Shown here piece after piece: positions 15,286 through 24,755 of a stretch of 33,744 nt of DNA (the first letter of the stretch is position 1; the number at the start of each line of letters is the position of its first letter). Position numbers and translations under genes: made by a program. The notes under the pieces were generated by a model. That model did not search any database, was not told the origin of the DNA, and saw only the letters and a program-made list of their open reading frames with translations. This DNA comes from Parvularculaceae bacterium (GTDB lineage Bacteria; Pseudomonadota; Alphaproteobacteria; Caulobacterales; Parvularculaceae): the NCBI GenBank assembly GCA_021776465.1, contig JAJFFU010000031.1, positions 1 through 33,744 of the forward strand, in the 5' to 3' direction.

Positions 15286-15956
15286 AATTTTTGCTTCATC
15301 GCGCCTGCGGATTTGACGCCTGAGGGTTTTGCATCAGGCGGGCGCAAATATAATGGCGCTGGCGGGCCGGCTGGGGCCGGCGCAGCAGCGGTTAAAGTCG
15401 CCACCATAATCGGGTCAATTTGCGGGTCGGCGTCCGCCTCGCCAAAACCGTGTTGCGCCGGCAAAAGCGCGCTGCCTGTTCCAACGCTCAAGACGCTTCG
15501 AATGGCGGCGGAAGAGATCTGTGCGGCGGCCTCCTCAGGGGCCGCGACAAAAGGCGGAACGACGCAAACACCATCTCGATAAAGGCCCGCGTAAACCTGC
15601 CCGCGGCGCGCATCGATGACGCTCGCGACATCTCGGCCTTCCTCGTCAACATTTCGCGCCAGCGCTTCAAGGCTGGTGACGCCGATTACCCCGGCGCCGG
15701 TTGCAAGGCCCATAGCGCGCGAAAAAGCGAGCCCAACGCGCACGCCCGTAAAGCCGCCGGGTCCGACAACAACACCGATGCGATCGAGATCAGCCGGCGC
15801 GACCCCGGCCGCCTTGAAGACCGCCGCCGCCATTGGCGCGAGGCGCTCGGCGTGGCCCTTTTCGCGATCTTCAACTTCCACGGCCAACGCATCGCCATCG
15901 CGCGTGATCGCAACCGAACACCGTTGCAGCGCCGTATCTACAGAAAGGATCAACAT
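15282..15956 (-). CDS. tsaB: tRNA t6A37 biosynthesis protein TsaB
   Basis: A 224-residue ASKHA-fold protein that partners TsaD in making threonylcarbamoyladenosine at position 37 of ANN-decoding tRNAs. It begins MLILSVDTALQRCSVA, has GHAERLAPM at about 34-42 and VVGPGGFTGVRVGLAFSRA at about 63-81, all typical of TsaB. The last 40 residues are Pro/Ala-rich and end in a basic tail. The gene follows the nitroreductase by 21 bases and overlaps rimI. Confidence 0.93.
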   Translation of the reverse strand: MLILSVDTALQRCSVAITRDGDALAVEVEDREKGHAERLAPMAAAVFKAAGVAPADLDRIGVVVGPGGFTGVRVGLAFSRAMGLATGAGVIGVTSLEALARNVDEEGRDVASVIDARRGQVYAGLYRDGVCVVPPFVAAPEEAAAQISSAAIRSVLSVGTGSALLPAQHGFGEADADPQIDPIMVATLTAAAPAPAGPPAPLYLRPPDAKPSGVKSAGAMKQKL

Positions 15957-15977
15957 GGGGGTCGCCGCATTTGCGGA

Positions 15978-16571
15978 TCAGACAATCTTGCAGATTTCTT
16001 CGAAATCAAATCGCGGACTGCGCGGAAAAATATTTTCATCCGTGCCGTAACCAATATTACACAGGAAATTCGACCGATGCTTGGTGCCGGCGAAAAACGC
16101 CTCGTCGACGCCAGCCTTGTCAAACCCCGACATGGGCCCGCAATCAAGACCAAGCGCGCGGGCCGCGATCATGAAATAAGCACCCTGCAGCGTTCCGTTG
16201 CGAAACGCGGTCTCCTCGATCAGCGCGTCATTGCCGGCAAACCAGCTCTTGGCGTCCGCATGCGGAAAGAGTTTTGGCAACTGGTCATGGAACGCCATGT
16301 CATGGCCGATGATCACGCAACAGGGGGCCGCCATGGTCTTGGCGCGGTTGCCCTCCGCCAGGTGCGGCGCCAGGCGTTCTTTTCCTTCGTCGGAGGTGAC
16401 AAAGACAAAGCGCGCCGGGCTGCAATTGGCTGACGTCGCGCCCCATTTCATCAGATCATAAACCGCCTGCATCAGCGGCCGCGAGACCTCGCGCGCTTCC
16501 CAACCGTTGCGAGTGCGCGCCTCACGAAAGAGAACGTCGAGCGCTGCGTCATTGATGATTTTGTCGGACAT
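15978..16571 (-). CDS. RutE/HadB-like nitroreductase family protein
   Basis: A 197-residue FMN-dependent nitroreductase-fold protein very similar along its length to E. coli RutE, a malonic semialdehyde reductase: [72 protein letters not shown] and [10 protein letters not shown] occur in order. No other rut gene is present, so a role in pyrimidine breakdown is not supported; it may reduce another aldehyde, enone or nitro compound. ATG 16571 fits the RutE N-terminus and has AGAGAG upstream. It lies between nfuA and tsaB. Confidence 0.9.
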   Translation of the reverse strand: MSDKIINDAALDVLFREARTRNGWEAREVSRPLMQAVYDLMKWGATSANCSPARFVFVTSDEGKERLAPHLAEGNRAKTMAAPCCVIIGHDMAFHDQLPKLFPHADAKSWFAGNDALIEETAFRNGTLQGAYFMIAARALGLDCGPMSGFDKAGVDEAFFAGTKHRSNFLCNIGYGTDENIFPRSPRFDFEEICKIV

Positions 16572-16650
16572 TGCAGTATCTCTCTTTATGCATACGGCGA
16601 ACTGGAAACGACTTAAATCGGCGGGCAAATGCGGCCGGTATGAATAAACG

Positions 16651-17238
16651 TCAGACCGCCGCCTCGACCTTCACGACTTCCGGCACATAGTGCTTTAACA
16701 TGTTTTCGATGCCGGACTTTAGCGTCATGGTTGAGGACGGGCAGCCGGCGCAGGCGCCCTGCATGGACAAAAAGACGACGCCGGTGCGCGGTTCAAAATG
16801 CTTGAACACAATATCGCCGCCGTCAGCGGCGACAGCCGGGCGCACGCGCGTTTCGATCAACTCAATAATCTGTTCCACCGTTTCGCGATCCTCGCCCTCA
16901 TAGTCGTCGAGGGACGTGGCCGGTGACGACGTCGGTGCGGCGTCTTCATTCAGGATCGGCAAGCCGGCCGTGAAAAAGTCCGCAATGGCGCCAAGGATCG
17001 CCGGCTTAACGTGGAGCCATTCGACCGCTTCCGCCTTTGTCACAGTAATAAAATCAGCGCCAAGATAAATCCCCATGACGCCGTCCGTTTCGAACAGAAG
17101 CCCGGCCAGCGGCGAGCCGGCCTGCGCCGTTTCAAAAGTTGGAAAATCAATGCCTAACTCGCCCTCGCCCAATACCGGGCGTCCGGGCAGGAACTTCATC
17201 GATTGCGGGTTCGGCGTGTCTTCGGTCTGAATAAACAT
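16651..17238 (-). CDS. nfuA: NfuA-type Fe-S cluster scaffold/carrier protein
   Basis: A 195-residue protein with an Nfu N-terminal domain ([19 protein letters not shown] at the start, about 1-90) and a NifU-like C-terminal domain (about 115-190) with GACAGCPSS giving Cys163 and Cys166, which hold a 4Fe-4S cluster between two subunits. This is the layout of mitochondrial NFU1 and alphaproteobacterial NfuA. It delivers clusters to targets such as radical-SAM enzymes; MiaB, encoded nearby, would be one. I chose ATG 17238 because NFU similarity starts there; upstream in-frame sequence is not family-like. Confidence 0.94.
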   Translation of the reverse strand: MFIQTEDTPNPQSMKFLPGRPVLGEGELGIDFPTFETAQAGSPLAGLLFETDGVMGIYLGADFITVTKAEAVEWLHVKPAILGAIADFFTAGLPILNEDAAPTSSPATSLDDYEGEDRETVEQIIELIETRVRPAVAADGGDIVFKHFEPRTGVVFLSMQGACAGCPSSTMTLKSGIENMLKHYVPEVVKVEAAV

Positions 17239-17493
17239 GGGGCGTTTTTTCCATTGCGCGCTGCCACTGTTAGGTAGGGTATCGCCGCATCGACGACAAG
17301 GCGTCGCGCCGCCAGGTAAATCACCATCACGCACGTCCAGCGGCATAAAACGAACGCGCTTGACGGCGTCCGAATTACCGAAATTTCGTCCTCCGCAAAA
17401 ACCGCCAGAAAAATGACGGCGGGCCCGTCTTCTTGCGTCAACCCGGAGGGCGGCGTAACGCTATCGGCAATAATTGACCCGGAGTGAGGCTGC

Positions 17494-19794
17494 ATGGACG
17501 ACGATACAATCAAGGTTTCCGACGAAGAAGCTCTTGAATTTCACAAGCGCGGCAAGCCCGGCAAACTTGAAATTACGCCAACCAAGCCGATGGTGACCCA
17601 GCGCCACCTGTCGCTCGCCTACAGTCCCGGCGTCGCCGCGCCAGTAAGGGCGATCGCGGAAAATCCGGATACCGCCTACGACTACACGTCAAAAGGCAAT
17701 ATGGTCGCTGTTATATCCAATGGCACGGCGATTTTGGGCATGGGCGATCTTGGCGCACTGGCGTCAAAACCGGTGATGGAAGGCAAGGCCGTCCTCTTCA
17801 AGCGCTTCGCTGATATCGATTCGATTGATATCGAGGTCGACACCAAGGACCCGGACGAATTCATCAATGCGGTGAAGTATCTCGGCCCGGCATTCGGCGG
17901 CATCAATCTGGAAGACATTGCCGCGCCGGAGAGCTTCATCATCGAGCAGCGCTTGAAGGAGCTCATGGACATTCCGGTGTTTCATGACGACCAGCACGGC
18001 ACGGCGATCATCGCGGCGGCGGGTCTCCTGAACGCCCTCGATGTCACCGGCAAGTCGATCAAGGACATCAAGGTCGCCGTTTCCGGCGCCGGATCGTCAG
18101 CGCTCTCCGTGATCGGCCTGATCAAGGCCATGGGCCTGCCTCATGAAAACGCACTTGTCTGCGATTCCAAGGGCGTTCTTTACAAAGGCCGAACCGACCG
18201 CATGGATCAATGGCGATCGGCCCACGCAGTGGAAACCGACAAGCGCACGCTCGCCGAAGCCATTGATGGCGCAGATGTTTGTATCGGCCTTTCCGTGGCC
18301 GGCGCCGTCACCCAGGACATGATCAAGTCCATGGCCAAAAACCCGATTGTTTTTGTGATGGCTAATCCGACGCCTGAGATTCTCCCTGAAGAAATTCAAG
18401 CCGTGCGCGACGACGCCATTATCGCCACCGGACGTTCCGATTATCCGAACCAGGTGAACAATGTGCTTGGTTTCCCTTACATCTTTCGCGGCGCGCTGGA
18501 TGCGCGCGCGCGCACCATCAATGACGAAATGAAAATTGCCTGCGCCGAGGCGCTGGCAAAACTTGCACGCGAGGATGTACCGGACGAAGTCGCCGTCGCT
18601 TACGGTAAGCGCCTGAAATACGGACCCGGCTACATTATCCCGACGCCATTCGATCCGCGCCTCATTTCGGAAATTCCGCCGGCTGTCGCAAAAGCCGCCG
18701 CCGATACGGGCGTTGCGCGAAAGCCATGCACTGACCTTTCCGCATACAAACAATCTCTCGCCGCGCGGCTCGACCCGTCGGCGTCGTTCTTACAGAAAAT
18801 ATCCTCATCCCTGCGCGCGTCAGAAACGCCGAGACGCGTCGTTTTCACAGAGGGTGAAGAGGAGGCGGTTGTGCGCGCCGCCTACATTTTCCAGCAGGAA
18901 GGCCTCGGCACGCCGGTGCTCATTGGCCGCGAGGACATGATCAAAAACGCCCTTGCTGACGCCGGCCTGCCGGTCAACACGAAATTTGAATCTTACCATT
19001 CCCGCACAGCGCCTCACAACGCAACGTACACGGAATATTTATATCAGCGCTTGCAACGACAAGGTCATTTGCGGCGCGACGCCCAGCGCCTCGTCAATCA
19101 GGACCGGAATGTTTATGCGGCCTGCATGCTCGCACACGGCCATGCCGACGGCATGGTGACCGGCGTCACCCGCCACTATGACGTTGCGCTCAACAATGTG
19201 CGCCTTGCGCTCGATGCCCGGCCCGGCGAACGCATGATCGGCCTTTCGGTTATTCTCACCAAAAACCGGACTTTGTTTATTGCAGACACGAATGTGACCG
19301 AACTGCCAAGCTCGCAAGATCTCGCGGAAATCGCCATGCAGGTCGCCCATGCGGCGCGACATCTTGGATTTCCGCCGAAAGTGGCGTTCGTTTCCTATTC
19401 AAATTTCGGTAATCCGAATACAGAGCACTCCCGGCGCGTCGCCGGCGCGGTCAAAATTCTAGACCAGCGCAGCGACGTTGATTTTGAATATGAAGGGGAA
19501 ATGACGCCGCGCATGGCGCTTAACGAAAAACTGCGCCAGCTCTATCCGTTTTCGCGGCTCAAAGGCGAGGCGAATGTCCTGATCACGCCGGGCGTTCATT
19601 CGGCTGCAATTTCGACCAAGCTACTTGGCGAGATCGGCGGCGCCATGGTGTTGGGGCCGATACTGATTGGTATGGAAAAGCCGGTTCAGATCGCACAAGT
19701 CGGCGCTGGCGTTACAGACATCGTCACACTCGCTTCCATGGCGGCGTATGAACTCGACAAGGAGCACAGAAGCTGGGCAGAGAAAACGGCGTAA
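17494..19794 (+). CDS. maeB: NADP-dependent malic enzyme with C-terminal phosphotransacetylase-like domain
   Basis: Oxidatively decarboxylates malate to pyruvate with NADP. The 766-residue protein has the malic enzyme part at about 15-430: SLAYSPGVAAP with Tyr43, VMEGKAVLFKRFADIDSIDIEVD with Lys98, NLEDIAAP and FHDDQHGTAI for the metal, then the Rossmann motif SGAGSSALSVIG. Residues about 435-766 form a phosphotransacetylase-like domain (VVFTEGEEEAVVRAAYI, HADGMVTG, GVTDIVTLASMAAYELD), which in characterised MaeB proteins is regulatory and binds acetyl-CoA. GGAGTGAGG just upstream supports ATG 17494. The 255 bases between nfuA and maeB hold the divergent promoters; I could not fix their exact elements. 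Confidence 0.96.
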   Translation: MDDDTIKVSDEEALEFHKRGKPGKLEITPTKPMVTQRHLSLAYSPGVAAPVRAIAENPDTAYDYTSKGNMVAVISNGTAILGMGDLGALASKPVMEGKAVLFKRFADIDSIDIEVDTKDPDEFINAVKYLGPAFGGINLEDIAAPESFIIEQRLKELMDIPVFHDDQHGTAIIAAAGLLNALDVTGKSIKDIKVAVSGAGSSALSVIGLIKAMGLPHENALVCDSKGVLYKGRTDRMDQWRSAHAVETDKRTLAEAIDGADVCIGLSVAGAVTQDMIKSMAKNPIVFVMANPTPEILPEEIQAVRDDAIIATGRSDYPNQVNNVLGFPYIFRGALDARARTINDEMKIACAEALAKLAREDVPDEVAVAYGKRLKYGPGYIIPTPFDPRLISEIPPAVAKAAADTGVARKPCTDLSAYKQSLAARLDPSASFLQKISSSLRASETPRRVVFTEGEEEAVVRAAYIFQQEGLGTPVLIGREDMIKNALADAGLPVNTKFESYHSRTAPHNATYTEYLYQRLQRQGHLRRDAQRLVNQDRNVYAACMLAHGHADGMVTGVTRHYDVALNNVRLALDARPGERMIGLSVILTKNRTLFIADTNVTELPSSQDLAEIAMQVAHAARHLGFPPKVAFVSYSNFGNPNTEHSRRVAGAVKILDQRSDVDFEYEGEMTPRMALNEKLRQLYPFSRLKGEANVLITPGVHSAAISTKLLGEIGGAMVLGPILIGMEKPVQIAQVGAGVTDIVTLASMAAYELDKEHRSWAEKTA

Positions 19795-19870
19795 AGCGTT
19801 CGCCATGATCGCTCCGTTTTCACAGCAAGTTCATTGGCGCGCCGGCTTTCCCCCGCGTAGCCTCTACGAC

Positions 19871-20731
19871 ATGAGATATTTTTTCCGCCCGCTTTTTTTA
19901 TTTCTTGCCTGTCTGACTTTCGCTGGTTGTGCATCAGCGCAAACCGCAATTGAGCGGCGCTTTATCCCTGACGCTGGCCTTGAGTTTCCGGCATTTGCAC
20001 AAAGCGATGACCGCTCATCCACGCGTGTCGAGAACACTGCCTGGAATGAATTTCTTATGCGATACGTTGCCCCGAACGCAGACGGCGTTAATCGCGTCCG
20101 GTATGGCGACGTTACGCCGGACGACCGCATATTACTCGGCGGGTACATCGCTGCGCTCGAAGCAGCAGATCCCGCATCGCTGTCGTCGGACGAACAGCTT
20201 TCTTACTGGATCAATCTTTATAACGCCGTCACCATCGCCGTTGTACTTGATCATTATCCGCTGTCGTCGATCCGCAAAATCAAAAGCGGGCCCTTCGATT
20301 TCGACGGGCCATGGGACGATAAGCGCGTAACCATCGCCGGGGCCGCGCTTTCATTAAACGACATCGAACACGGCATTATCCGTGCCGTATTCAACGAACC
20401 GCGCATTCATTACGCCATAAACTGCGCGTCTATCGGCTGCCCAAACCTGCGCAGCGAGGCCTATGAAGGTACAACACTAAACCACACGCTAAGCGAACAG
20501 GCGCGGACCTATATCAACCATCCACGCGGCGTATCCATCGACGAGAGGGGCCGGGTGACGGCGTCAAAAATATACGCCTGGTTTCGCGAAGATTTCGGCG
20601 AGAACGAAAGCGACGTCCTTGGCCATATTCGCCAATATGCAATGCCTGAACTTATCGGCGCGCTAGACGGCGCAACTAAAATTCAGCGCTACAATTATGA
20701 CTGGTCGTTAAACGGAGCCGGCCCCGAATAG
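19871..20731 (+). CDS. DUF547 family lipoprotein
   Basis: A 286-residue protein of the DUF547 family. It begins with a signal of about 19 residues ending FAGC, so it is probably lipidated at Cys20. Family landmarks include LSYWINLYNAVTIAVVLDHYP, DDIEHG-like LNDIEHGIIRAVFNEPRIHYAINCASIGCPNL (shown here only in parts: NDIEHGII and INCASIGCPNL), and a KIYAWFREDFG segment near the C-terminus. The biochemical function is unknown. I start at ATG 19871 because upstream in-frame codons would overlap maeB and destroy the signal peptide. It follows maeB by 76 bases and may be read through from it. Confidence 0.9.
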   Translation: MRYFFRPLFLFLACLTFAGCASAQTAIERRFIPDAGLEFPAFAQSDDRSSTRVENTAWNEFLMRYVAPNADGVNRVRYGDVTPDDRILLGGYIAALEAADPASLSSDEQLSYWINLYNAVTIAVVLDHYPLSSIRKIKSGPFDFDGPWDDKRVTIAGAALSLNDIEHGIIRAVFNEPRIHYAINCASIGCPNLRSEAYEGTTLNHTLSEQARTYINHPRGVSIDERGRVTASKIYAWFREDFGENESDVLGHIRQYAMPELIGALDGATKIQRYNYDWSLNGAGPE

Positions 20732-20891
20732 GCGCTCCGAACCATTACCCAACACCGCCGCCACAACAGGAAACTTGGTTAACGCCAAACGGCAATGCGT
20801 GACCGGCGTGCGGTTTGCATCCTGCTCCGCAGTTGCAAGGGGGCAAACTCGCGCGTTAGCCCCACCAACCTTCGCGTTGAGGATTTCCGTC

Positions 20892-21251
20892 GTGGAAAAT
20901 ATCGAGTTTCTGGGCATTTTGATCGTCGGGATTGCCGTCGCTGGCTGGTATTTCCTGAATGAGGAAAAAGGCGCCGATGGCGATATTGGCCTTCTCGCGC
21001 TCAAGCCTGACACCGTAGAAGCGCCGCAACAGCGCCGAAGCCGGTATCGGATGAAACCGCGGCGCGCCGTAAGAGCGCGGGACGCACGGTCCATTGATGA
21101 TGCAAAAGCTGCGGAAGCGGCCAAACCCGCCTATCGCGAGCTCGACGATGCAGCGCGGGCCCGGCGACGTTTTCGCCGTCAGGACGAGGCGCGATACCGC
21201 GTGAAAGACAAAATGGACGGCGACTTCGCTCCGCGCGATCCGGAAGGTTGA
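20892..21251 (+). CDS. Small single-pass membrane protein with a charged tail
   Basis: I do not recognise a family. From GTG 20892, with GAGG about ten bases upstream, it has 119 residues: one transmembrane helix at about 4-22 (FLGILIVGIAVAGWYFL), then about 95 residues that are strongly charged, rich in Arg, Lys, Asp, Glu and Ala, and probably cytoplasmic. An in-frame ATG at 20775 exists but the added stretch is less protein-like. It lies between the DUF547 lipoprotein and hemH on the same strand. The long Arg-rich tail suggests contact with nucleic acid or another protein, which is only a guess. Confidence 0.65.
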   Translation: MENIEFLGILIVGIAVAGWYFLNEEKGADGDIGLLALKPDTVEAPQQRRSRYRMKPRRAVRARDARSIDDAKAAEAAKPAYRELDDAARARRRFRRQDEARYRVKDKMDGDFAPRDPEG

Positions 21252-21346
21252 TCGCACCGCCTTCGCGACCACCACCCAAACGAAAAATCGCCGCATGCCG
21301 GCATTAATCCCTTTCGCGATCCGCGCATGCCGATTAAGTCTCGCCC

Positions 21347-22417
21347 ATGGACATCAGCGACACTCAGGAACCGGCGTCAATTCGTCGGCCGGGCGATCAC
21401 CCCTCGATCCCGGACGAGAAATGCGCCGTACTGATCGTCAATCTCGGCACGCCGGACGAGGCAACACCGAAAGCCGTACGACGGTATTTGCGGGAGTTTC
21501 TTTCCGACTCACGCGTCGTGGACTTCCCCCGCGCATTGTGGCTGCCAATTCTATACGGTGTGATTTTGAATGTGCGGCCCGGCGCGACGGCGCGAAACTA
21601 TGCAAAAATCTGGCGCGATGAGAGCAACGAGTCGCCGCTGCGATATTATACGCGCGCGCAGGCGAGCGCGTTGCAGGATGTTTTCGGCGACACTGTCCTC
21701 GTCGACTGGGCAATGCGTTACGGAAACCCGTCGATCAAAGAACGAATGAATGCGCTGATCGAAGCCGGTGCAACACGCATTCTGATATTACCGCTTTATC
21801 CGCAATATTCAGCGACTACGACCGCAAGCGTCATTGATGCAGTTGGCGCGGCGCTTGGCGACATGCGTTGGCAGCCAGCCATTCGGACCGCGCCGCCGTT
21901 TCACGACGAACCGTCCTATATCGCCGCCCTCGCCGCCATAGCGCGCCAGCGGATCGCAGGTCTTGGGTGGACCCCGGAACGGGTTTTGATTTCCTTTCAC
22001 GGCCTGCCGGAACGCTACTTTCTCGCCGGCGATCCCTATCATTGCCATTGCGCCAAGACAGCCCGGCTCCTGCGCGCGGAAATGGGGTGGGCTGACGAAT
22101 TCGCGCCGATGACGTTCCAGTCAATTTTCGGCCGCGAAAAATGGCTGGAGCCAGCGACGGAGAATGTTCTGAAATCGCTTGCCGGTGACGGCGTCAAACG
22201 CGTCGCCGTCATCACACCGGGCTTTGTCGCGGACTGCATAGAGACACTCGAAGAGATCGCCATCGCCGGGCGTGAAACATTCCTTGGCGCAGGCGGCGAC
22301 GCCTTTGACGCCATTCCCTGCCTGAACGATTCCGCTGAAATGACGACAGTTCTTGAAACGATTGTCCGGCGCGAAATGGCGGGTTGGATCGCACCGTCCG
22401 ATAATGGGCGCGCTTAG
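21347..22417 (+). CDS. hemH: Ferrochelatase
   Basis: Inserts ferrous iron into protoporphyrin IX, the last step of protoheme synthesis. The 356-residue protein has VLIVNLGTPDEATP at about 28-41, ILPLYPQYSATTTASV at about 147-162, the catalytic His218 in LISFHGLPERYF, DPYHCHC at 229-235, FQSIFGREKWLEPAT and the Glu-containing segment DCIETLEEI at about 297-305. A 24-residue extension precedes the conserved core; no Shine-Dalgarno is obvious at ATG 21347. It converges with ltaE and overlaps it by four bases. Confidence 0.96.
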   Translation: MDISDTQEPASIRRPGDHPSIPDEKCAVLIVNLGTPDEATPKAVRRYLREFLSDSRVVDFPRALWLPILYGVILNVRPGATARNYAKIWRDESNESPLRYYTRAQASALQDVFGDTVLVDWAMRYGNPSIKERMNALIEAGATRILILPLYPQYSATTTASVIDAVGAALGDMRWQPAIRTAPPFHDEPSYIAALAAIARQRIAGLGWTPERVLISFHGLPERYFLAGDPYHCHCAKTARLLRAEMGWADEFAPMTFQSIFGREKWLEPATENVLKSLAGDGVKRVAVITPGFVADCIETLEEIAIAGRETFLGAGGDAFDAIPCLNDSAEMTTVLETIVRREMAGWIAPSDNGRA

Positions 22418-23454
22418 CCGCGTTTCACCAGATCAACAAAAGAGGCGACATCTTCGTCAGTCGTACGAAACGAACAGATAAGCCGCTGCATCTTGCCGCC
22501 AGCGGGGTCGCCGGGCGTAATCCACGGATAAAAGATATGCCCTTGATCGCGCAGTCGTTCGGCCACGCCAGCGGGAAAGACCGCGAAAACTTCGTTGATC
22601 TCGGTCGGGTAAGAAACCTTAACGCCGTTTATAGCGGCCAGGCCCGCCGATAGTTTCTTCGCCATGGCGTTGGCGTGGGCCGCAAGGTCGAGCCACAATC
22701 CATTTTCAAAATAACCGTCAAACTGCGCCGCGATAAACCGCATCTTCGACCAGAGATGACCGGCGCGCTTGCGTCGGAAGTCAAAATCCGCGGCCTTCGC
22801 CGGGTCAAAAAAGACAACCGCCTCAGCGGCAATGCAGCCGTTTTTCGTGCCGCCGAAACAAAGGACGTCAATACCGGCGCGCCAGCTCAAATCCGCAGGC
22901 GCCGCGCCAATAGCGGCAACGGCGTTAGCGAACCGGGCGCCGTCCAGATGCACCGACAAACCGGCATCGTGCGCTGTTGCGCAAAGCGCCGTTAATTCGC
23001 TCGCGGAGTACACCGTGCCGCATTCGGTTCCTTGCGTCAGCGAAAGACAGGATGCAGGAGCGCCGTGCGGCGGGCGTTCGGGAAACCCGGCGAGCGCCTT
23101 TGATACAGCATCGGGCGTCAGCTTTCCGCCAAACCCGGCGACAGGCAAAATCTTTGCGCCGCCGGTGAAAAATTCCGGCCCGGCGCATTCATCCATTTGC
23201 ACATGCGATTGTTCGTGGGCGAGGATCATGCCGTAGGGCGGCGACAAGACAGACAGCGCCAGGCCATTGGCGGCGCCGCCGGTCGCCACAAAGAAAACGC
23301 GGCAGTCTTTTTCGAAGATATCACAAAACCGCGCTTCAACTTTTTTCGTCAGCTCATCGCCGCCATACCCGGGCGCCGCGCCGTCATTGGCGCGCGCAAT
23401 GGCCTCAAGGATCTCCGGCGCGGCGCCGGCCCAGTTGTCCGAAGCAAAAGTCAT
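22414..23454 (-). CDS. ltaE: Low-specificity L-threonine aldolase-like PLP enzyme
   Basis: Cleaves threonine or allo-threonine to glycine and acetaldehyde. The 346-residue fold-type I PLP enzyme starts FASDNWAGA, has VFFVATGGAANGLAL for the cofactor phosphate, VHLDGARFANAV with Asp171 and CFGGTKNG with the Schiff-base Lys204. Family proteins also act on other beta-hydroxy amino acids, so the substrate range is open. It lies convergent to hemH with a four-base overlap, and an intrinsic terminator just upstream isolates it from the secreted-protein gene. Confidence 0.93.
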   Translation of the reverse strand: MTFASDNWAGAAPEILEAIARANDGAAPGYGGDELTKKVEARFCDIFEKDCRVFFVATGGAANGLALSVLSPPYGMILAHEQSHVQMDECAGPEFFTGGAKILPVAGFGGKLTPDAVSKALAGFPERPPHGAPASCLSLTQGTECGTVYSASELTALCATAHDAGLSVHLDGARFANAVAAIGAAPADLSWRAGIDVLCFGGTKNGCIAAEAVVFFDPAKAADFDFRRKRAGHLWSKMRFIAAQFDGYFENGLWLDLAAHANAMAKKLSAGLAAINGVKVSYPTEINEVFAVFPAGVAERLRDQGHIFYPWITPGDPAGGKMQRLICSFRTTDEDVASFVDLVKRG

Positions 23455-23468
23455 TGGGCCTCACATAT

Positions 23469-23502
23469 CAAAAAGGCCCGACCGCGAAAACGCCGCCGGG
23501 CC
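23469..23502 (-). terminator. Intrinsic terminator after the small secreted-protein gene
   Basis: On the minus strand GGCCCG (23497-23502) and CGGGCC (23475-23480) pair around a 16-base loop, followed by TTTTT. It lies between the stop at 23526 and the ltaE start at 23454. Confidence 0.78.
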
Positions 23503-23525
23503 AATCTCAACAAAGAAAACGGGAA

Positions 23526-23855
23526 TTATTCCGTGATTGCCGTAACCGTCGCTGTACCGACGGCGCCGTCATTGGCCGTGTAACGCGTGGAGTCGCCAAC
23601 CTTCGGCTCCGCGGACGGTGTTTCAAAGACGACGCAACTATCGCCTTCTGCTGTAGCAAAGCACATCTTCGACGCGTCCGCATCGTAGGTGTATGTCGTT
23701 TGCGCGCCCTCTGCGAGCGTTGCGCCGCCGGCGCCATCCAGCGTCACCACAACGGTCTCGCCAGTGTCGCGTTTGAATTCAATCGTTGTAATGGCCGCCA
23801 TGGCCGATGTCGCCATCAAAGCCGTCGCCGCCGCTCCAATAATCAGTGTCCTCAT
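23526..23855 (-). CDS. Small secreted protein of unknown function
   Basis: A 109-residue protein with a clear signal peptide (cleavage likely after SAMA, residue 20). The mature 89 residues are Thr-, Ala- and Gly-rich and beta-like, with two Cys (MCFATAEGDSC) close enough for a disulfide. GGAGGG before ATG 23855 supports the start. I do not recognise a family. It has its own terminator and appears to be a single-gene unit. Confidence 0.78.
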   Translation of the reverse strand: MRTLIIGAAATALMATSAMAAITTIEFKRDTGETVVVTLDGAGGATLAEGAQTTYTYDADASKMCFATAEGDSCVVFETPSAEPKVGDSTRYTANDGAVGTATVTAITE

Positions 23856-23961
23856 GATATTCCCTCCACCGTCTGCTTTTGCAAAATCTGCTTTTTTAGT
23901 GGGCGGACGCTAACGCGCAGGACAGGCGCTGTCCCATTACTTTTTGCACAAATGGGGAAAA

Positions 23962-24630
23962 CTATTTGCGCAAATCAGCGGCCAAATCCGCATGATTGTT
24001 GACGAGACGCGCCGCGCCCGCCGTTGTCAGACGTTCGCCATGATCGCCGGATACGTGCCCGCCGCCGAGAAATCCCCATACGGTCATGCCCGCAGCGACG
24101 CCCGAACGCACACCGTTTTCGCTGTCTTCGATCGCTACGCAGTGCTCGGGAGCAACGCCGATCTGTGCAGCGGCATAGAGGAAAATATCGGGCGCAGGTT
24201 TCGCATGGGTCACAAGATCAGCGGAGTAAATATGCGGCGCCGCGAGCTCCCAAAGCGCCATCCGTTTCATTTTGCTTTCAAGAAAATGCGCACGGGACGA
24301 TGAAGCGACAGCGACGCCGTAGCCATTGTCATGGGCTGAACGTATTGCGTCCGACGCGCCGGCGATGACAGCAAGAGATTTCATTTCTTCCCGGCGCGCG
24401 CTCATCAGGCGCGCTTCCAGATCATCGGGGGCCGCGCCCAACTGCGCGCGAAAATCGTCCGTCACCGCCGCAAGAAATGCATCGTCATGCATGCCGATGA
24501 ACCGGCGCATATAGTCTTCGCGGGAGTAGGAAAGCCCCAATTTAGCGAGCGCGCGCCGCTCTCCGCGCATCGCCAGCACTTCTGAATCGACGAGGACGCC
24601 GTCGCAGTCAAAGATGATCGCCTTAAACAT
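23962..24630 (-). CDS. HAD-superfamily phosphatase (beta-phosphoglucomutase/Gph-like)
   Basis: A 222-residue HAD hydrolase of subclass IA. Motif I is FDCDGVLVDSE with Asp8 and Asp10; motif II is VAVASSS; the Lys-containing motif III reads HAKPAPDIFLYAA; motif IV is AIEDSENGVRSG. A helical cap lies between motifs I and II. This pattern is shared by sugar-phosphate phosphatases and beta-phosphoglucomutases; the substrate cannot be told. AGGA ten bases before ATG 24630 supports this start rather than the ATG 21 bases upstream. Confidence 0.88.
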   Translation of the reverse strand: MFKAIIFDCDGVLVDSEVLAMRGERRALAKLGLSYSREDYMRRFIGMHDDAFLAAVTDDFRAQLGAAPDDLEARLMSARREEMKSLAVIAGASDAIRSAHDNGYGVAVASSSRAHFLESKMKRMALWELAAPHIYSADLVTHAKPAPDIFLYAAAQIGVAPEHCVAIEDSENGVRSGVAAGMTVWGFLGGGHVSGDHGERLTTAGAARLVNNHADLAADLRK

Positions 24631-24755
24631 TGCCAGTCCTAAAAGGAACAATCCGGCCCGAAACCGGGGCGCCCCGCCGCATCCATTCTAGCGCTAAATA
24701 AATGGGGCGGTTAGGCTCGTGCAGACGACTAACACTTAAACGGGGAGAGATCGTC

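Noticed and set aside
15420-16433. Plus-strand frame of 337 codons opposite tsaB and the nitroreductase
   Set aside because: It spans two real minus-strand genes and has shadow-like composition.
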